19,328 nucleotides of DNA. Source: an uncultured Collinsella sp. GTDB taxonomy: Bacteria; Actinomycetota; Coriobacteriia; Coriobacteriales; Coriobacteriaceae. The translations under genes and the position numbers were made by a program. This document shows positions 1 to 7,129 of this stretch, piece by piece. Positions within the stretch are counted from its first letter, which is position 1. Every line of letters starts with the position of its first letter. Where the stretch lies: the NCBI GenBank assembly GCA_902495085.1, contig CABUWA010000019.1:1-19328 (forward strand). The letters are read 5' to 3'. The notes beneath the pieces were generated by a model, which did no database searches, had not been told where the DNA came from, and was given only the letters and a program-made list of their open reading frames with translations.

Positions 1-2
1 AA

Positions 3-527
3 ACGCTTAACACCGCTACCCTGGGCGTTCAGACCTCCTCGGCCTCGCAGGAAGCGCTCGCCAAGCAGAGCATCACGGCCAATCAAAAGACCTTCTCCAA
101 CATCAACGAGTGCTTTGAGGCGCTCGAGTCCGGCGAGATCGACTACGTGATTTGCGACTCCACGGCCGGCGGCTACCTTGCGCGCCTGATGAGCCAGATC
201 TCTTACGTCGGCGCGCTCGAGACGCCCTCGACGCTCGACGTCGCGGGCCTCGCGGCCAACGATGAGCTATGCCGTGCCGTGAGCGATGCCCTCGACGGTA
301 TCACGGTCGATGGCACGCTCGAGGCGGTCCACTCCGTCTGGTACGGCACGATGCCCTATGACCTCACCACCAAGACGGTCTCGGGCGCCGACGTGCAGTC
401 GACCGACACCGGATCCAGCGAGTCCGCATCCTCCGATTCGAGCGGCGAGGGTACAACCTCCGAGGATAAATCGTCCAGCCAGGAGGGCACTATCACCGAC
501 GACGACATTAACAAGCTCAATAGCTAG
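3..527 (+). CDS. Amino-acid-type ABC transporter substrate-binding protein, 3' end (partial)
   Basis: The reading frame is open from base 3 and ends at TAG 525-527, so only the last ~174 residues are present; the start lies outside the window. The visible part reads like the C-terminal lobe of a periplasmic-binding-protein family 3 domain (SBP_bac_3): TLGVQTSSASQEAL near the window start, then FEALESGEIDYVICDST, then NDELCRAVSDAL followed by DGTLEAVHSVWYG, which matches the usual family ending of a last helix and K/V-W-(F/Y)-G. Such proteins are extracellular lipoproteins that deliver amino acids or similar polar solutes to an ABC permease. After the fold comes a ~40-residue tail rich in Ser, Asp, Glu and Thr, probably disordered. 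The permease and ATPase genes, if linked, would lie to the left. Family call good, substrate unknown. Confidence 0.8.
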   Translation, partial: TLNTATLGVQTSSASQEALAKQSITANQKTFSNINECFEALESGEIDYVICDSTAGGYLARLMSQISYVGALETPSTLDVAGLAANDELCRAVSDALDGITVDGTLEAVHSVWYGTMPYDLTTKTVSGADVQSTDTGSSESASSDSSGEGTTSEDKSSSQEGTITDDDINKLNS

Positions 528-541
528 TTATTGCTAGGGGT

Positions 542-570
542 GGCGTCTCCTAGGCGCTAGGAGAGACGCC
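542..570 (+). terminator. Hairpin after the substrate-binding protein gene
   Basis: GGCGTCTC (542-549) pairs with GAGACGCC (563-570), and CTAG pairs can extend the inside of the stem. It begins 15 bases after the stop. The run that follows is TCTTCACGG, a poor U-tract, so it is either a weak terminator or an mRNA 3'-end stabiliser ahead of the stronger hairpin at 594. Confidence 0.5.
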
Positions 571-593
571 TCTTCACGGTTTCAACACGCATT

Positions 594-627
594 GCCGGGC
601 TTTCCCAACAGGGGAGCCCGGCTTTTT
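594..627 (+). terminator. Rho-independent terminator
   Basis: GCCGGGCT (594-601) pairs with AGCCCGGC (615-622), with a CCC/GGG extension inside the stem, followed directly by TTTTT (623-627). It is a classic intrinsic terminator and the second of two tandem hairpins after the substrate-binding protein gene. Confidence 0.9.
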
Positions 628-699
628 CGTTTCCATAAAACCAGCAGGTCAAAGACATTTTTTAGGTGCAAAACCAAAGTCGCCGTCGCCCTCCCATAG

Positions 700-723
700 C
701 GCACTTTGCCACAGAAAAGTGCG
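700..723. repeat. Perfect 8-bp inverted repeat upstream of hpf
   Basis: CGCACTTT (700-707) and AAAGTGCG (716-723) are exact reverse complements with an 8-base spacer. There is no U-tract, so it is not an intrinsic terminator. It sits ~120 bp before the hpf start, in the only gene-free part (628-844) between hpf and the gene before it. It could be a regulator site or an mRNA leader hairpin. I see no convincing -35/-10 pair in this gap; TACAGT (811-816) is the best -10-like hexamer. Confidence 0.4.
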
Positions 724-844
724 AGACTTCGGTATGCGGTATCAAGCAATCGTTATTCGGGTCTTTGGGAATCCGCGTGATTAAATGCACGGCAATGGGT
801 ACATAGCCAGTACAGTAAGTCCCCGAGGCAGATTGGAGCCACGT

Positions 845-1429
845 ATGGATATCAAGGTTTCTGGACGCAAAACGACGGTAACCGATGCTCTGCGTGCGCA
901 TGTGGATGAGAAGATCGGCGAAGCGCTCAAGGTTTTCGATATCGAGCCCATGACGGTCGACGTTGTACTTCGCTATGAGAAGAACCCCTCGAACCCCAAC
1001 CCGGCAATCGTCGAGGTTACGGTTCGTGCCCGCGGTTCGGTGATTCGCGTTGCCGAGCACGGTGCAGATATGTACGCCGCCATCGACCTCTCCGCCGATA
1101 AGGTCACCCGCCAGCTGCGCAAGTTCAAGACCAAGGTCGTGGACAACCGCCAGGGCGGTGCCAGCGCGGCGGATGTCGCACCGGTCGAGCGCGTCGAGGA
1201 TCTGGCCGACCTGCTGCTGCCCGAGGAGGAGGACGACCTGCTCGTCCGCGAGAAGGTCATCGATGTCACCCCGATGACTGAGGAGCAGGCGCTGGTGCAG
1301 ACCGATCTGCTCGGCCACGACTTCTACGTGTTCGAGAACGCGACGACTGGCCTTATCAATGTGGTGTATCACCGTAAGAATGGTGGATATGGCATCATCA
1401 AGCCCCGTATCGAAACACTTGACGAGTAA
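845..1429 (+). CDS. hpf: Long-form ribosome hibernation-promoting factor
   Basis: A 194-residue cytoplasmic protein that binds the 30S decoding region and dimerises 70S ribosomes into 100S particles when growth slows. The N-terminal S30AE/YfiA-like domain (about residues 1-105) starts MDIKVSGRKTTVTDALRAHV and includes the typical VEVTVRARGSVIRV and DMYAAIDLSADKVTRQLRKF stretches. An acidic linker (LLPEEEDDLLV) leads to the C-terminal dimerisation domain, with MTEEQALVQTDLLGHDFYVF and GLINVVYHRKNGGYGIIKP. The length fits the long form rather than the short HPF/YfiA. The start at 845 is chosen because GGAG lies 6 bases before it and the protein begins exactly at the domain; an in-frame ATG at 785 has no ribosome binding site. 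It is monocistronic, with a terminator right after. Confidence 0.95.
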   Translation: MDIKVSGRKTTVTDALRAHVDEKIGEALKVFDIEPMTVDVVLRYEKNPSNPNPAIVEVTVRARGSVIRVAEHGADMYAAIDLSADKVTRQLRKFKTKVVDNRQGGASAADVAPVERVEDLADLLLPEEEDDLLVREKVIDVTPMTEEQALVQTDLLGHDFYVFENATTGLINVVYHRKNGGYGIIKPRIETLDE

Positions 1430-1433
1430 AATA

Positions 1434-1455
1434 CGTTAACTTGCATGAGTTAACG
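1434..1455. repeat. Perfect inverted repeat CGTTAACT-N6-AGTTAACG
   Basis: CGTTAACT (1434-1441) and AGTTAACG (1448-1455) are exact reverse complements, five bases after the hpf stop and just before the terminator stem. GTTAAC is itself a palindrome, so each arm is also a small dyad. It could be an operator for the downstream degV gene, or an extra hairpin in the hpf mRNA 3' end. Confidence 0.4.
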
Positions 1456-1458
1456 GTT

Positions 1459-1490
1459 GGCGGCCATCCCATGCGGATGGCCGCCTTTTT
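1459..1490 (+). terminator. Rho-independent terminator of hpf
   Basis: GGCGGCCATCC (1459-1469), loop CATGC, GGATGGCCGCC (1475-1485), then TTTTT. It is a perfect 11-bp GC-rich stem between hpf and degV. The degV ribosome binding site begins within about 10 bases of the U-tract, so degV transcription must start within or before this element. Confidence 0.95.
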
Positions 1491-1508
1491 ACGTAAGGAG
1501 TCGCTTTG

Positions 1509-2462
1509 ATGGACAAGGCTGCATCTACCGGCCATTCTGACCGCTGCCGCATCGTCGTCGATACCTGCTGCGACTTTAGCCCCGAGGTCGCCGCGAACCT
1601 CGATGTCGATATCCTGGGTTTCCCCTTCATTATCGATGGCGAGGAGCGCACGGACGATATCTGGTCGAGCATGAGCCCTAAGGAGTTCTACGACCGCATG
1701 CGCGCCGGTGCCCGCGTGTCTACCTCCGCCGTGTCGCTCGGTCGCTATATCGAGTTCTTTACCGAGTGCGCCAAAGAGGGTACGCCCACGGTCTACCTGT
1801 GCTTTACCTCGGCGCTGTCGTCGAGCTACAACTCCGCGTGCCAGGCGGCGGACGCCGTGCGCGCCGAGTATCCCAACTTTGAGCTCTACGTGGTCGACAA
1901 CGCTCTGCCCTGCGCGACCGGCGCGCTCTTGGCGCTCGAGGCCGTGCGCCAGCGTTCGGCGGGACTGACCGCCAAGCAGCTGGTCGATTGGGCAAATGAG
2001 GCAAAGACCTACGTCCACGGCTACTTTACGCTCGAGAGCTTCGACGCACTGGCTGCCGGCGGCCGCATTCCGCCCGCGGCGGCGCAGCTCACGGCAAAAC
2101 TCGATGTCAAGCCCGAGCTCTCCTACGACCTTGCCGGCTCGCTGTCGCTGATCGGCGTCAACCGCGGCCGCAAGAAGGCGCTCAAGTCCATCCTCAAGTC
2201 GTTCCGCGAGAACTACGTGCCCGATCGCACCATGCCCATCGCCATCATGACGGCCGATGCCGAGAAGGACGGTGACTGGCTCGAGGCCGCCATCCGCAAG
2301 GAGGAAGGCTGCGCCGACGTCACCATCATCCGTAGTTCCGTCGGTCCTACCATCGGCTCGCACGTGGGTCCCGGCATGGTGGCTTGCGCGTTTTGGGGCA
2401 AGAATCGCGCCGAGAAAGCCTCGCTTTCCGACCGCATCGCGCGTCGTGTGCGCGGTGAGTAG
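1509..2462 (+). CDS. DegV family fatty-acid-binding protein
   Basis: A 317-residue DegV/FakB-type protein. In Firmicutes these proteins hold an exogenous fatty acid while FakA phosphorylates it. Family landmarks are visible: IVVDTCCDFSPEVAANLDVD near the N-terminus, RVSTSAVSLGRYIEFF (the T-S-x-x-S lipid-head-binding strand), YLCFTSALSSSYNSA (the S-S-x-L-S-x-(S/T)-Y motif), YVVDNALPCATGALLALEA, ESFDALAAGGRI, and LDVKPEL (the usual L-x-(V/I)-K-P). The length is normal for the family. The ATG at 1509 is preferred, with AAGGAG ending 8 bases before it; a TTG at 1506 is directly adjacent in frame and would add one residue. The gene follows the hpf terminator, and no terminator is seen between it and the dehydrogenase at 2561, only a 98-base gap. 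No fatty acid kinase gene is in the window. Confidence 0.92.
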   Translation: MDKAASTGHSDRCRIVVDTCCDFSPEVAANLDVDILGFPFIIDGEERTDDIWSSMSPKEFYDRMRAGARVSTSAVSLGRYIEFFTECAKEGTPTVYLCFTSALSSSYNSACQAADAVRAEYPNFELYVVDNALPCATGALLALEAVRQRSAGLTAKQLVDWANEAKTYVHGYFTLESFDALAAGGRIPPAAAQLTAKLDVKPELSYDLAGSLSLIGVNRGRKKALKSILKSFRENYVPDRTMPIAIMTADAEKDGDWLEAAIRKEEGCADVTIIRSSVGPTIGSHVGPGMVACAFWGKNRAEKASLSDRIARRVRGE

Positions 2463-2560
2463 ACAGGCGCTGCGGCTGCAAGTGCCCTCAAGTCACGGCC
2501 GAAACGCTGGCACCGAGTATTTAACCTGGTAACAACACCCAACCCAAAAGGAAAGGTTTC

Positions 2561-3640
2561 ATGGCAAACAAGCTCTCCGTCGCATTTATCGGCACCGGAA
2601 TCATGGGTGCCCCCATCGCCGGCCACATCCTGGACGCCGGCTATCCCGTCACGGTCAACAACCGCACCAAGTCCAAGGCGGCGGCGCTTATCGAGCGCGG
2701 CGCCGTCTGGGCAGATACGCCGGCCGATGCCGCGGCGAACGCCGATGTCGTCTTTACCATGGTGGGCTATCCCTCCGAGGTCGAGGCACTCTACCTGGCG
2801 GGCGACGGCCTGCTCGCGTGCACCAAGCCGGGTGCGGTCTTGATCGACCTCACCACGAGCTCGCCCGAGCTTGCCCGTGACATTGCCGAGGCCGCCCAGG
2901 TTTCTGGTCGCATGGCGTTTGACTGCCCCGTCACCGGCGGCGAGTCGGGCGCTATCGCCGGTTCGCTCACGGCTATCGTGGGTGCTACCGAGAACGACAT
3001 CGCGCCGGTCCGCGACATCCTTGCCACCTTTGCGGCCAACATCTGCTGCTTCGATGGCGCCGGCAAGGGCCAGGCTGCCAAACTCGCCAACCAGGTGTCG
3101 CTGGGCGCCTGCATGGTCGGCATGGCGGACGCCATGGCATTTGCCGAGCTGAGCGGTCTTGACCTGGAGAAGACCCGCCAGATGATCCTGGGCGGCACCG
3201 GCAAGTCCGGCGCCATGGAGAGCCTGGCGCCCAAGGCGCTCGACGGCGACTACAAGCCCGGTTTTATGGTCGAGCACTTCATTAAGGACCTGCGCCTGGC
3301 GCTCGCTTACGCCGACGATCGCGAGCTCGCGCTGCCCGGTGCCGACGTGGCCTTTACGCTCTACGATATGCTCGACGCCATCGGTGGCGCCAAGCTGGGC
3401 ACCCAGGCCATCACGGTACTCTACAAGGAGGAGGCCGACGCCATCGCCGCCGGTCTGGACTGGTCGCAGTATCGCCCCGAGGAGCATGGTGCCCACGAGG
3501 ACGGCTGCGGTTGCGGCGAGCACGGCGACGACCACGAGTGCGGTTGCGGCCACCACCACGGCGAGGACCACGAGTGCTGCGGCGGCCACGGCCATGACGA
3601 CGGCCACGAGTGCTGCTGCGGCCACCATCACGAGGAGTAG
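2561..3640 (+). CDS. NAD(P)-dependent beta-hydroxyacid dehydrogenase with His/Cys-rich C-terminal tail
   Basis: A 359-residue member of the 3-hydroxyisobutyrate / tartronate semialdehyde dehydrogenase family (MmsB/GarR-like). Residues 1-~165 are a Rossmann domain starting SVAFIGTGIMGAPIAGHIL (GxGxMGxPxA), with the substrate loop FDCPVTGGESGAIAGSLTAI. Residues ~166-300 are the all-helical domain, with the catalytic-lysine motif GKGQAAKLANQ and later FMVEHFIKDLRLALAYADD. The family normally ends near residue 295-300. Here ~52 extra residues (from ~308) contain 14 His and 9 Cys in repeating HEC-CGHHH-like units, which look like a Ni/Zn/Cu-binding tail similar in style to those of SlyD, HypB or UreE. 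The start is supported by AAGGAAAGG upstream. It is the first gene of a tight run: the next start is 5 bases after its stop. The true substrate cannot be told from sequence. Confidence 0.88.
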   Translation: MANKLSVAFIGTGIMGAPIAGHILDAGYPVTVNNRTKSKAAALIERGAVWADTPADAAANADVVFTMVGYPSEVEALYLAGDGLLACTKPGAVLIDLTTSSPELARDIAEAAQVSGRMAFDCPVTGGESGAIAGSLTAIVGATENDIAPVRDILATFAANICCFDGAGKGQAAKLANQVSLGACMVGMADAMAFAELSGLDLEKTRQMILGGTGKSGAMESLAPKALDGDYKPGFMVEHFIKDLRLALAYADDRELALPGADVAFTLYDMLDAIGGAKLGTQAITVLYKEEADAIAAGLDWSQYRPEEHGAHEDGCGCGEHGDDHECGCGHHHGEDHECCGGHGHDDGHECCCGHHHEE

Positions 3641-3645
3641 CGACC

Positions 3646-4074
3646 ATGAGCTGGACGTTCGTGGTGCTTGCGCTGGTGCTCTTTCTCTTTGCGATCTACA
3701 TCGGCTTTTTGTGCGGCCAGTGGGCGTGCGAAAAGCGCGTCATCACCAAACGCGACTACTGGATCGCCAATTTTGTAGGTGCGGCGGCAGTCGTCCTGCT
3801 AACCTGGGTGTTCTCGCTGTTCCCGCTGGTGCAGTTTGCGCCGATCGGCTGGCTCGGCGGTTTTATCGCCGGCCTTAAGATGAGCTTTGGCGAGTCCGTC
3901 GGCCCATGGCGCAAGCACGACGAGGTCTTTAACGTCAACAAGGCACACCGCGCCGCCGCCGATGCGGGCGATGCCGAGGAACGCCGCCGTGCGCGTCGCA
4001 ATGGCGCGGCCGACCGACAGCTCATCTCGGTCACCGGTGACAGCAAGGGTGCTGGCAAGCACGCTAAGAAATAG
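3646..4074 (+). CDS. Small membrane protein with two transmembrane helices (unknown function)
   Basis: 142 residues. I do not recognise a named family. Two hydrophobic segments are evident: residues ~3-25 (FVVLALVLFLFAIYIGFLCG) and ~45-78 (IANFVGAAAVVLLTWVFSLF then GWLGGFIAGL), followed by a polar, Arg/Lys-rich cytoplasmic tail of about 60 residues ending GKHAKK. The segment between the helices (EKRVITKRDYW) is basic, which suggests that loop and the tail are cytoplasmic, with a hairpin or re-entrant arrangement. The ATG at 3646 has GAGGAG ending 8 bases before it, made from the last codons of the upstream dehydrogenase gene, so translational coupling is likely. The downstream HEAT-like gene starts 15 bases after its stop. 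Confidence 0.75.
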   Translation: MSWTFVVLALVLFLFAIYIGFLCGQWACEKRVITKRDYWIANFVGAAAVVLLTWVFSLFPLVQFAPIGWLGGFIAGLKMSFGESVGPWRKHDEVFNVNKAHRAAADAGDAEERRRARRNGAADRQLISVTGDSKGAGKHAKK

Positions 4075-4089
4075 TAAGAAGAGGTAACT

Positions 4090-4788
4090 ATGGCAGAAAA
4101 CAAAGACGAACAGCTCACCGACGAGGAGCTGGCACAGCTTCAGCTGGCAGAGGAAAACGAGAACGCCGTCGACCGCCTGGTCAAGGAGCTCGGCTGCCCC
4201 ACGCGCCGTATCCGCCAGTTTGCCGCCCGCGTGCTGCACCTGCTTGCCGAGCGCGATCCGCAGCGCGTCGTGCCCTGCGTGCCCGCGCTGATCGAGGCAC
4301 TCGACCGCCCCGAGGCTCAGACCCGCTGGGAGGCCCTCGATGCCCTGACGGCGCTTGCCACCACCTGCCCCGAGCAGCTGGGCGATGCCTTTGAGGGCGC
4401 CGAGACCGCACTGTTCGATGAGATTTCCTCCACGCTGCGCTATGCCGCCTTCCGCCTGCTGTGCGTATGGGGCGCCACGAGTGTCGAGCGTTCGCGCGAG
4501 GCTTGGTCCATCCTGGACGAGGCCATCCAGTGCTACCACGGTGACCTCGAGTATCGCGACATGCTCGGTTGCCTGTACGAGTTTGGTCAGGGCGAGATTG
4601 ACGCCGAGGTCGCCGAGAAGCTCGCGCTGCGCCTTAAGTTCGATGCCGAGAACGGCAAGGGCAGCTATCTCAAGGCCCGTTCGAGCGAGATTTGCGAAAT
4701 GCTTGTTAAACGTTTTGGCCTGGATCTCTCCAAAAAGAAGAAGCGTGCTAGCGTTAAAAAATCTGACGACGCCGAAAACGAGGAGTAA
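4090..4788 (+). CDS. HEAT-like helical repeat protein
   Basis: 232 residues, soluble, no signal peptide or membrane segment. The central part looks like HEAT/armadillo-type helix pairs: RRIRQFAARVLHLLAER, RVVPCVPALIEALDRPEAQT, RWEALDALTALATTCPEQL and LRYAAFRLLCVWGATSVERS, each with the A/L/V pattern and the Pro or Asp turn positions of HEAT repeats. The N-terminus is acidic (ENKDEQLTDEELAQLQLAEE) and the C-terminus is a Lys run (SKKKKRASVKK) followed by an acidic end. Such repeats usually form protein-protein interaction scaffolds; the partner here is unknown. The gene sits in a run with spacings of 15 and 6 bases to its neighbours, so it is probably co-transcribed with the dehydrogenases around it. 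Confidence 0.8.
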   Translation: MAENKDEQLTDEELAQLQLAEENENAVDRLVKELGCPTRRIRQFAARVLHLLAERDPQRVVPCVPALIEALDRPEAQTRWEALDALTALATTCPEQLGDAFEGAETALFDEISSTLRYAAFRLLCVWGATSVERSREAWSILDEAIQCYHGDLEYRDMLGCLYEFGQGEIDAEVAEKLALRLKFDAENGKGSYLKARSSEICEMLVKRFGLDLSKKKKRASVKKSDDAENEE

Positions 4789-4794
4789 CAGATT

Positions 4795-5880
4795 ATGGCG
4801 CACGATGTAGTCCTGATTCCCGGTGACGGTATCGGTCCCGAGATTACGCAGGCCATGCGCCGCGTGGTCGAGGCCGCCGGTGTCCAGATCAATTGGAATG
4901 TCCAGGAGGCCGGTGCCGGCGTCATGGACGAGTTTGGCACGCCGCTGCCCCAACATGTGCTCGATGCGGTCGCCGAGACCAAGGTTGCCATCAAGGGTCC
5001 CATCACCACGCCGGTCGGCACGGGTTTCCGCAGCGTCAACGTGGCCCTGCGCAAGCACTTTGACCTGTACGCCTGCGTGCGCCCCTGCCTGTCGCAGCCG
5101 GGCGACGGCTCGCGCTTCCGCGACGTCGACCTGGTCATCGTGCGTGAGAACACCGAGGACCTCTATGCCGGCATCGAGTTCGATGAGGGCGCTGCCGAGG
5201 TCGAGGAGCTCTCGCAGCTTGTCGAGCGCTCGGGTCAGAAGGTCTTCGCCGCCGATTCCGCCATCTCAATCAAGCCCATCTCTATCGCCAAGAGCCGCCG
5301 CATTGTGGAGTATGCCTTTGAGTACGCCCGCCGCTGCGGCCGCAAAAAGGTGACGGCCGTACACAAGGCAAACATCATGAAGGCGACCGACGGCCTGTTC
5401 CTACGCGTTGCGCGCGAGGTGGCCGCCAACTATCCCGATATCGAGTTCAACGACAAGATCGTCGACGCCACCTGCATGGGCCTGGTCCAAAACCCCAACG
5501 ACTTCGATGTCTTGGTGCTGCCCAACCTGTACGGTGACATCGTGAGCGACCTGTGCGCCGGCCTGGTGGGCGGCTTAGGCATGGCTCCCGGCTCCAACAT
5601 CGGTGCCGATTGCGCCATCTTCGAGGCAACGCACGGCTCCGCGCCCGATATCGCTGGCCAGGATATCGCCAACCCCACGGCCGAGATCCTCTCTGCTGCG
5701 ATGATGCTCGATCACCTGGGCGAGAACGACGCTGCCAATCGCATTCGCGCCGCCGTCTCTGCCACGCTCGACGAGGGCGAGCAGGTTACCGGTGACGTGC
5801 GTCGTGCTCAGACCGGCTCCGTCGAGGGCGCCGTGGGCACGCAGGCCTTTGCCGATGCCGTTATCGCGCACCTGGCCTAA
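4795..5880 (+). CDS. NAD-type isocitrate/isopropylmalate dehydrogenase family protein
   Basis: 361 residues, normal for the decarboxylating beta-hydroxyacid dehydrogenase family. It opens VVLIPGDGIGPEITQAM. The substrate loop GTGFRSVNVALRKHFDLYAC with CVRP resembles NAD-dependent isocitrate dehydrogenase (IDH3-like) more than LeuB. VIVRENTEDLYAGIEF is the second active-site strand, KANIMKATDGLF carries the catalytic Lys, and the metal-binding Asp cluster lies in NLYGDIVSDLCAGLVGGLG. The coenzyme region, ATHGSAPDIAGQDIANPTAE, has the Asp-Ile pattern typical of NAD rather than NADP enzymes. The likely reaction is isocitrate to 2-oxoglutarate for glutamate synthesis; homoisocitrate or isopropylmalate cannot be excluded. 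The ribosome binding site GAGGAG lies in the last codons of the HEAT-like gene. Last gene of the run. Confidence 0.88.
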   Translation: MAHDVVLIPGDGIGPEITQAMRRVVEAAGVQINWNVQEAGAGVMDEFGTPLPQHVLDAVAETKVAIKGPITTPVGTGFRSVNVALRKHFDLYACVRPCLSQPGDGSRFRDVDLVIVRENTEDLYAGIEFDEGAAEVEELSQLVERSGQKVFAADSAISIKPISIAKSRRIVEYAFEYARRCGRKKVTAVHKANIMKATDGLFLRVAREVAANYPDIEFNDKIVDATCMGLVQNPNDFDVLVLPNLYGDIVSDLCAGLVGGLGMAPGSNIGADCAIFEATHGSAPDIAGQDIANPTAEILSAAMMLDHLGENDAANRIRAAVSATLDEGEQVTGDVRRAQTGSVEGAVGTQAFADAVIAHLA

Positions 5881-5939
5881 GGCATGCGCGCTGCAAACGC
5901 CTAAATAGTACTTAAGTGTTTGCGTATAACCTAAGAATC

Positions 5940-5972
5940 AATACGCCCGGCGCTCTGTCGGGCGTATTCTAT
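5940..5972 (+). terminator. Terminator-like hairpin after the isocitrate dehydrogenase gene
   Basis: AATACGCCCG (5940-5949) pairs exactly with CGGGCGTATT (5959-5968), with a 9-base loop. The following bases, CTATTGGGG, make a weak U-tract, though the AATA/TATT base of the stem adds U residues. It lies 60 bases after the stop and before the next gene's ribosome binding site. Confidence 0.7.
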
Positions 5973-6006
5973 TGGGGACTATGTTTCCTAACAAGGAGTA
6001 ACCGAT

Positions 6007-7089
6007 ATGGGTCTGATTCAAAAGAAGGACGAGAAGGACGAGATCGACGGCATCCAGATCATCGAGCGCGGCGAAGGCCCCGACGGTGACGAGGGCGAGA
6101 AGATCGATCTGGTCGCCGGTACGTCTGCCGAGTACATTGCCGCCGGCACGACGGCCGAGGAGGAGGACGCCCGTCTGGAGGCTCAGATTGCCGCGGACGC
6201 CGCTGACGAGAATCTGATGCCCGAGGCCCAGGATGAGGACGACTCCGATGAAGACGACCATGCATCCAAGCACAAGAAGACGATGATTGCCGCCTTTGTG
6301 GTCGCCATCGTAATCGCTGCCGTGGTCGGCTTCTTTATCGGCAATGGCGGCTTTGGCGGTAAGGGTGTCGGCTCGTCGACCCTCACCGAGGACCAGCTCG
6401 ATTCGACCGTGGCAAGCTATAGCTACGACGGCAAGAAGAGCGATATCACCGCGCGCGAGGCCATCGAGAGCCAGTACAGCCTCGATACCGTCAAGGATAG
6501 TGATGGCAACTACACCGCTCCTTCTGCCGACGTCATCCTGTCCTACGTGCGCAACAAGATCCTGCTCGATGCTGCCGAGGACGAGGGCATCACCGTCTCT
6601 TCTAAGGAGATGAAGAAATACGCCGAGGATTCCATCGGCACTTCGGACTACAAGACCATGGCCACGCAGTATGGCGTGTCCAAGGACCAGGCCAAGCAGA
6701 TCGTCCGCCAGTCCGCGACGCTGCAGAAGCTCTACAAGAAGAAGGTGGGCGATAGCTCCGCAAGCATGCCGACCGCTCCGACCGAGCCTGCTGACGGCAA
6801 CGAGGAGACCGCGAGCAAGGACTACGCCGACTACATCATCAACCTTGCCGGTGACGAGTGGGATAGCGAGAAGGGCACTTGGAAGGACGCCGACAGCACC
6901 TATGCCAAGGCCTTTGCTGACGATGCCTTTACGGCCGATAGTGCGACCTATAAGCAGGCCATGACCGCCTATTACACCGCCTACCAGCAGTATTCTTCGC
7001 AGGCCTCGAGCGCCAGCTCCAAGTGGACCGAGTACGCTAACGGCCTGTACGCCAAGGCCAACATCAGCATCTACGGCCTGTTTGCGTAA
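6007..7089 (+). CDS. Membrane-anchored protein with SurA-N-like ectodomain
   Basis: 360 residues. Residues 1-~88 are strongly acidic (runs such as EEEDARLEAQ and DEDDSDEDD) and predicted cytoplasmic. KHKK then precedes a single hydrophobic helix (~92-114, MIAAFVVAIVIAAVVGFFIG), giving an N-in/C-out type II topology by the positive-inside rule. The ectodomain contains ADVILSYVRNKILLDAAEDE followed by GITVSSKEMKKYAED and QYGVSKDQAKQIVRQSATLQ, a helical pattern like the N-terminal domain of SurA/PrsA or trigger-factor C-domain chaperones. I see no parvulin PPIase domain, so it may be a chaperone-like, non-enzymatic member. The C-terminal ~80 residues are rich in Ser, Ala, Tyr and Lys. AAGGAG lies 7 bases before the ATG. 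Transcription appears to start in the 126-base gap after the preceding hairpin and ends at 7130-7169. Confidence 0.75.
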   Translation: MGLIQKKDEKDEIDGIQIIERGEGPDGDEGEKIDLVAGTSAEYIAAGTTAEEEDARLEAQIAADAADENLMPEAQDEDDSDEDDHASKHKKTMIAAFVVAIVIAAVVGFFIGNGGFGGKGVGSSTLTEDQLDSTVASYSYDGKKSDITAREAIESQYSLDTVKDSDGNYTAPSADVILSYVRNKILLDAAEDEGITVSSKEMKKYAEDSIGTSDYKTMATQYGVSKDQAKQIVRQSATLQKLYKKKVGDSSASMPTAPTEPADGNEETASKDYADYIINLAGDEWDSEKGTWKDADSTYAKAFADDAFTADSATYKQAMTAYYTAYQQYSSQASSASSKWTEYANGLYAKANISIYGLFA

Positions 7090-7129
7090 AGATTTGTCTG
7101 AGCCACCGAGCGCGTAGCCGAAATATCTG

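Noticed and set aside
785..844. Upstream start for hpf adding 20 residues
   Set aside because: No ribosome binding site, and the added residues do not resemble HPF N-termini.
2213..3631. 472-codon minus-strand open frame
   Set aside because: Antisense to degV and the dehydrogenase. Its Val/Ala-rich start is the mirror of the His/Cys tail coding repeats.
3799..5058. 419-codon minus-strand open frame
   Set aside because: It runs antisense through three well-supported plus-strand genes. Long antisense frames are expected with GC-rich codon bias; no domain or ribosome binding site is seen.
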